Source: Chitinibacter tainanensis DSM 15459
Lineage (GTDB): Bacteria > Pseudomonadota > Gammaproteobacteria > Burkholderiales > Chitinibacteraceae
NCBI RefSeq assembly: GCF_000429785.1
Contig: NZ_KE386952.1
Span: 148,917-212,916 of the forward strand
DNA length: 64,000 bases
Direction: 5' to 3'
The notes under the pieces were generated by a model. It was given only the letters and a program-made list of their open reading frames with translations, ran no database searches and had not been told where the DNA came from. Shown piece by piece: positions 61,442 to 64,000 of the stretch; the first letter of the stretch is position 1; every line of letters begins with the position of its first letter. Both the position numbers and the translations under genes were made by a program.

Positions 61442-62274
61442 TATTTATTTTTATGCACCCACGCTGACCAGCCACTAAACAGGCTTGGCGTACGGGCGGC
61501 AATGGCGCTGCGGTGCCAAGGATTTTCTTCCCAGTAGCTGTCATGAAATAGGCAGCCAACTTCACCGCCGGCTTCCAGCAAGATCAACACCCCGGCCGCG
61601 TAATCCCAGAGTTTTTGTGCGCCATGCAGCATGACATCGGTGCGGCCAGCGGCCAGCCAGCACCAGTCGATGGTGGAGGCGCCAAAATTGCGGTGGCTGT
61701 GATAGGGGTTTACCGTCACCACCCGCGTGGCCAGATGGCCTGACAGCCATTTGGTTTCGATGGAGGCCATGGCTTGCTTCAGCGGTTTGTCGTCTTGCAC
61801 TAGCGGTAGCCGATCATCATTTAGCCAAGCGCCGGCGCCCGCTTCGGCGGCAAAACACTCATCCAGCACCGGCAGATACACCACCGCCAACACCGGACGC
61901 TGCTGCTGAAACAAGGCAATCGAGACGGCAAAATACGGTAAGCCATGGGCGAAATTACTGGTGCCATCAATCGGGTCGACAATCCACAAGCCATCGGCGT
62001 GCGCCGCCCACAGCGCTTCTTGCTGATCCTGACTCATTTCCTCACCCAATACCGGACAATCGACTAACTGTGGCAGCAGGCGTTGCAAGGCGGTTTGCGC
62101 GGCCAGATCGGCTTCGGTAAACAGGCTGCCATCGTGTTTGATCTCGGCCGCTACTTTACGAAAACGTGGCATCACTTCGGTGGCGGCGACTTCGCGGGCG
62201 ATCTGGATCAGGGCTTGCAGCCTTGCACTGGGCTGGGCAGAGGTAGACTTCACGGGCAGGTTTTCCACAGGCAA
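61441..62274 (-). CDS. Inositol-monophosphatase-family phosphatase
   Basis: A protein of about 277 residues with the IMPase motifs: LGEEMS (metal Glu), WIVDPIDGTSNFAHG (motif 1) and KLWDYAAGVLILLEAGGEV (motif 2). Substrates in the family include inositol phosphate, fructose 1,6-bisphosphate and PAP; which one applies here is not known. The start is uncertain: the longest frame opens with TTG 62274, and GTG codons a few residues on are alternatives with no clear RBS. It is downstream of the phosphoketolase gene, separated by a terminator. Its TAG stop abuts element copy 14. Confidence 0.9.
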   Translation of the reverse strand: MPVENLPVKSTSAQPSARLQALIQIAREVAATEVMPRFRKVAAEIKHDGSLFTEADLAAQTALQRLLPQLVDCPVLGEEMSQDQQEALWAAHADGLWIVDPIDGTSNFAHGLPYFAVSIALFQQQRPVLAVVYLPVLDECFAAEAGAGAWLNDDRLPLVQDDKPLKQAMASIETKWLSGHLATRVVTVNPYHSHRNFGASTIDWCWLAAGRTDVMLHGAQKLWDYAAGVLILLEAGGEVGCLFHDSYWEENPWHRSAIAARTPSLFSGWSAWVHKNK

Positions 62275-62313
62275 TCAGCGAATACAACAAAGGCTCATTG
62301 TATGCCAAAAACG

Positions 62314-62345
62314 TAAAAAACCCGCGCTGCTTTCGTCAGCGCGGG
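62314..62345 (-). terminator. Terminator after the phosphoketolase gene
   Basis: On the minus strand CCCGCGCTG-acgaaag-CAGCGCGGG is followed by TTTTTT. Confidence 0.9.
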
Positions 62346-62395
62346 CTAGGGTATTTCCCAGCGGCGGCGGGCACCGCTGGTCACCGGTCACTGGC

Positions 62396-64000
62396 TTAGT
62401 AAGGCCATTTCCAGTTTTTAACTTCTGGCATGTCATCGCCCACTTGAGAGATGTACTGTTCGTGCTCAACCAGTTTGTCCACCAGTTTTTGGCGAACATG
62501 GGCACCGATTTTTTGCAGTTTAGGTACACGGTCGATCACGTCGATAGCCAGGTTGAAGCGGTCCAGCTGATTCACTACCACCATATCGAATGGCGTAGAA
62601 GTTGAACCTTCTTCGATGTAACCACGAGCATGGATGTTGCTATGGCCGTTGCGACGATAAGTCAGACGGTGGATCAGCCATGGGTAACCGTGGAAGGCAA
62701 ACATCACTGGCTTGTCAGTGGTGAAGATCGCGTCGAATTCGCGGTCTGACAGGCCGTGTGGGTGCTCTTCTTTCGGTTGCAGCGTCATCAGGTCACACAC
62801 GTTCACAAAGCGGATCTTCAGATCTGGGAAGTGTTGACGCAGGATGTCGGTCGCAGCCAGGGCTTCCATGGTCGGGATTTCACCGGCGCACGCCATTACT
62901 ACATCTGGCTCGCCGCCTTCATCGTTAGATGCCCAGTCCCAAATACCCAGACCTTTGGTCGCGTGTTTGATCGCTTGATCCATAGTCAGGTATTGCAGTG
63001 CTGGCTGTTTACCGGCCACGACCACGTTCACATAGTGACGTGAGCGCAGAACGTGATCAGTTACAGACAGCAAGGTGTTCGCATCAGCTGGCAGGTAAAC
63101 GCGGATCACTTCAGCTTTTTTGTTCACCACGTGATCGATAAAGCCTGGATCTTGGTGAGAGAAGCCGTTGTGGTCTTGACGCCATACGTGTGAAGTCAGC
63201 AGATAGTTCAGTGACGGAATCGGTTTACGCCAGTTGATGTGGCGAGTGGTTTTCAGCCATTTCGCGTGCTGGTTAAACATCGAATCGATCACGTGGATGA
63301 ACGCTTCGTAGCAGCTAAAGAAGCCGTGACGACCGGTCAGGTTGTACGCTTCGAGCCACCCTTGGCAAGTGTGCTCAGACAGAATTTCCATCACACGACC
63401 ATCTTGTTTCAGATTGTCGTTGTTGTTCACACCGTCCACTTCGAAGTGGTTAGCCAGCCAGTTTTTACCTGAGTACTCAATGGTGGCGTTCCAGCGATTC
63501 GATGCAGTTTCATCTGGGCCGAAGATACGGAAGTTTTTCTCGGCTTCGTTTTCTTTCATCACGTCAGCCAGGAAGTTACCCATGACACGGGTCATTTCCG
63601 CATTCACAGTACCTGGTTTGTCAAACTTCACTTCGTAGTTACGGAAGTCTGGCATTTTCAGGTCTTTCGACACTTGGCCGTGCACGACTGGGTTGCTACC
63701 GATCCGTTTCTGACCTTTAGGTGCAATCGCTACCAGCTCTTCTTTCACCGTACCGTCTTCATTGAAGAGGGTATTGATTTGGTAAGATTTCAGCCAAGTT
63801 TCCAGGTTTTGAACGTTTTCGCCATCGATATCAGAGAATGGCACTTGGTGGCTGCGCCAGTAATCTTCTACTTTCTTGCCTTTGATTTCTTTCGGGCCAG
63901 TCCAGCCTTTTGGCGTACGCATGATGATCATTGGCCAACGTGGGCGAGTGATCATTTTGCCGGCTGCCACTTCTTCTTTGGCTTTAGCGCGAATCGCGGC
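62396..64000 (-). CDS. xfp: Phosphoketolase (Xfp), C-terminal two-thirds, cut by the window edge
   Basis: An open frame of 534 codons from the right edge to a stop at 62396; about 260 N-terminal residues lie outside. [53 protein letters not shown] and [19 protein letters not shown] are Xfp signatures. This thiamin-diphosphate enzyme splits xylulose 5-phosphate (and often fructose 6-phosphate) to acetyl phosphate and a sugar phosphate. Codon choice is biased toward a highly expressed pattern. No ack or pta gene is visible in the window. The apparent GTG start at 63970 is internal and not the true start. Confidence 0.95.
   Translation of the reverse strand, partial: AAIRAKAKEEVAAGKMITRPRWPMIIMRTPKGWTGPKEIKGKKVEDYWRSHQVPFSDIDGENVQNLETWLKSYQINTLFNEDGTVKEELVAIAPKGQKRIGSNPVVHGQVSKDLKMPDFRNYEVKFDKPGTVNAEMTRVMGNFLADVMKENEAEKNFRIFGPDETASNRWNATIEYSGKNWLANHFEVDGVNNNDNLKQDGRVMEILSEHTCQGWLEAYNLTGRHGFFSCYEAFIHVIDSMFNQHAKWLKTTRHINWRKPIPSLNYLLTSHVWRQDHNGFSHQDPGFIDHVVNKKAEVIRVYLPADANTLLSVTDHVLRSRHYVNVVVAGKQPALQYLTMDQAIKHATKGLGIWDWASNDEGGEPDVVMACAGEIPTMEALAATDILRQHFPDLKIRFVNVCDLMTLQPKEEHPHGLSDREFDAIFTTDKPVMFAFHGYPWLIHRLTYRRNGHSNIHARGYIEEGSTSTPFDMVVVNQLDRFNLAIDVIDRVPKLQKIGAHVRQKLVDKLVEHEQYISQVGDDMPEVKNWKWPY

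Noticed and set aside
62349-62397. Possible element starting GGGTAT at 62349
   Set aside because: No ATACC at the required distance. The same holds for GGGTAT at 44926 and ATACCC at 59989 and 60043.
1-64000. CRISPR arrays, prophage genes, toxin-antitoxin pairs or insertion sequences
   Set aside because: No regularly spaced long repeats, transposase or integrase motifs, or phage structural genes were seen in any part of the window.

Overview
The window reads as chromosomal DNA of a betaproteobacterium, most likely of the order Neisseriales. The support is a pilG-pilH-pilI-pilJ-pilL twitching chemosensory cluster, the engB / cytochrome c4 / resB / ccsA (System II cytochrome c maturation) block, and the chain TPR lipoprotein - lolB - ispE - tRNA-Gln - prs - rplY - pth. 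A free-living, motile environmental member resembling the Chitinibacter/Deefgea/Iodobacter group would fit, but that genus-level guess is weak. Almost everything looks like ordinary core or accessory chromosome: there is no transposase, integrase, phage module or CRISPR array. Two genes run off the edges, pilL on the left and a phosphoketolase on the right.

Layout. 1-6.3 kb (minus): Pil-Chp chemosensory operon. 6.6-11.4 kb: engB, divergent from cytochrome c4, resB and ccsA. 11.7-19.1 kb (mostly minus): a hypothetical gene, a COG0523 GTPase, pth, rplY, prs, tRNA-Gln, ispE, lolB and a TPR lipoprotein. 19.2-28.4 kb: mutM, a dynamin-like GTPase, cutC, a YdgJ-type oxidoreductase, an ElaA-type acetyltransferase, a dCache histidine kinase and argH. 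28.5-44.9 kb: many short, independently transcribed genes (RsuA-type pseudouridine synthase, acetyltransferase, parvulin, CinA-like protein, a patatin-like protein lacking its catalytic residues, MFS and POT transporters, a PaeA/YtfL-type protein, rlmF, trpS, a solute-binding protein and several hypotheticals). 45-47.5 kb: tRNA-Thr, SPOR protein, dsbA and a class III nucleotidyl cyclase. 47.7-51.4 kb: a Cpx-like envelope-stress module. 51.6-59.9 kb: a response regulator, a B12-binding radical SAM protein, a PhnA-type protein, a triple-CheW protein and a six-PAS cytoplasmic chemoreceptor. 60-64 kb: PadR/HAAS pair, inositol-phosphatase-family protein and phosphoketolase.

The most unusual signal is a family of 14 intergenic elements of exactly 49 bp. 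Each has the form RGGTAT-N37-ATACCY (two copies are degenerate at the right end). Thirteen of the 14 sit on, or within 25 bp of, a stop codon, one lies 130 bp downstream, and none lies inside a gene. Only the ends are conserved in sequence. The interiors differ, yet several keep dyad symmetry about the same centre with different but complementary arms, which suggests a conserved structure rather than recent copies of one mobile sequence. I do not recognise this element.

Second in interest is the Cpx-like module. A Spy/CpxP-like gene diverges from a response regulator/kinase pair across a CpxR-type direct repeat (GTAAA-N5-GTAAA plus GTTAA). The same three-part repeat recurs upstream of an unrecognised Ser-rich gene next door, which predicts that gene to be a regulon member. 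The kinase sensor loop, the Spy-like protein and the Ser-rich protein all carry proline-rich segments.
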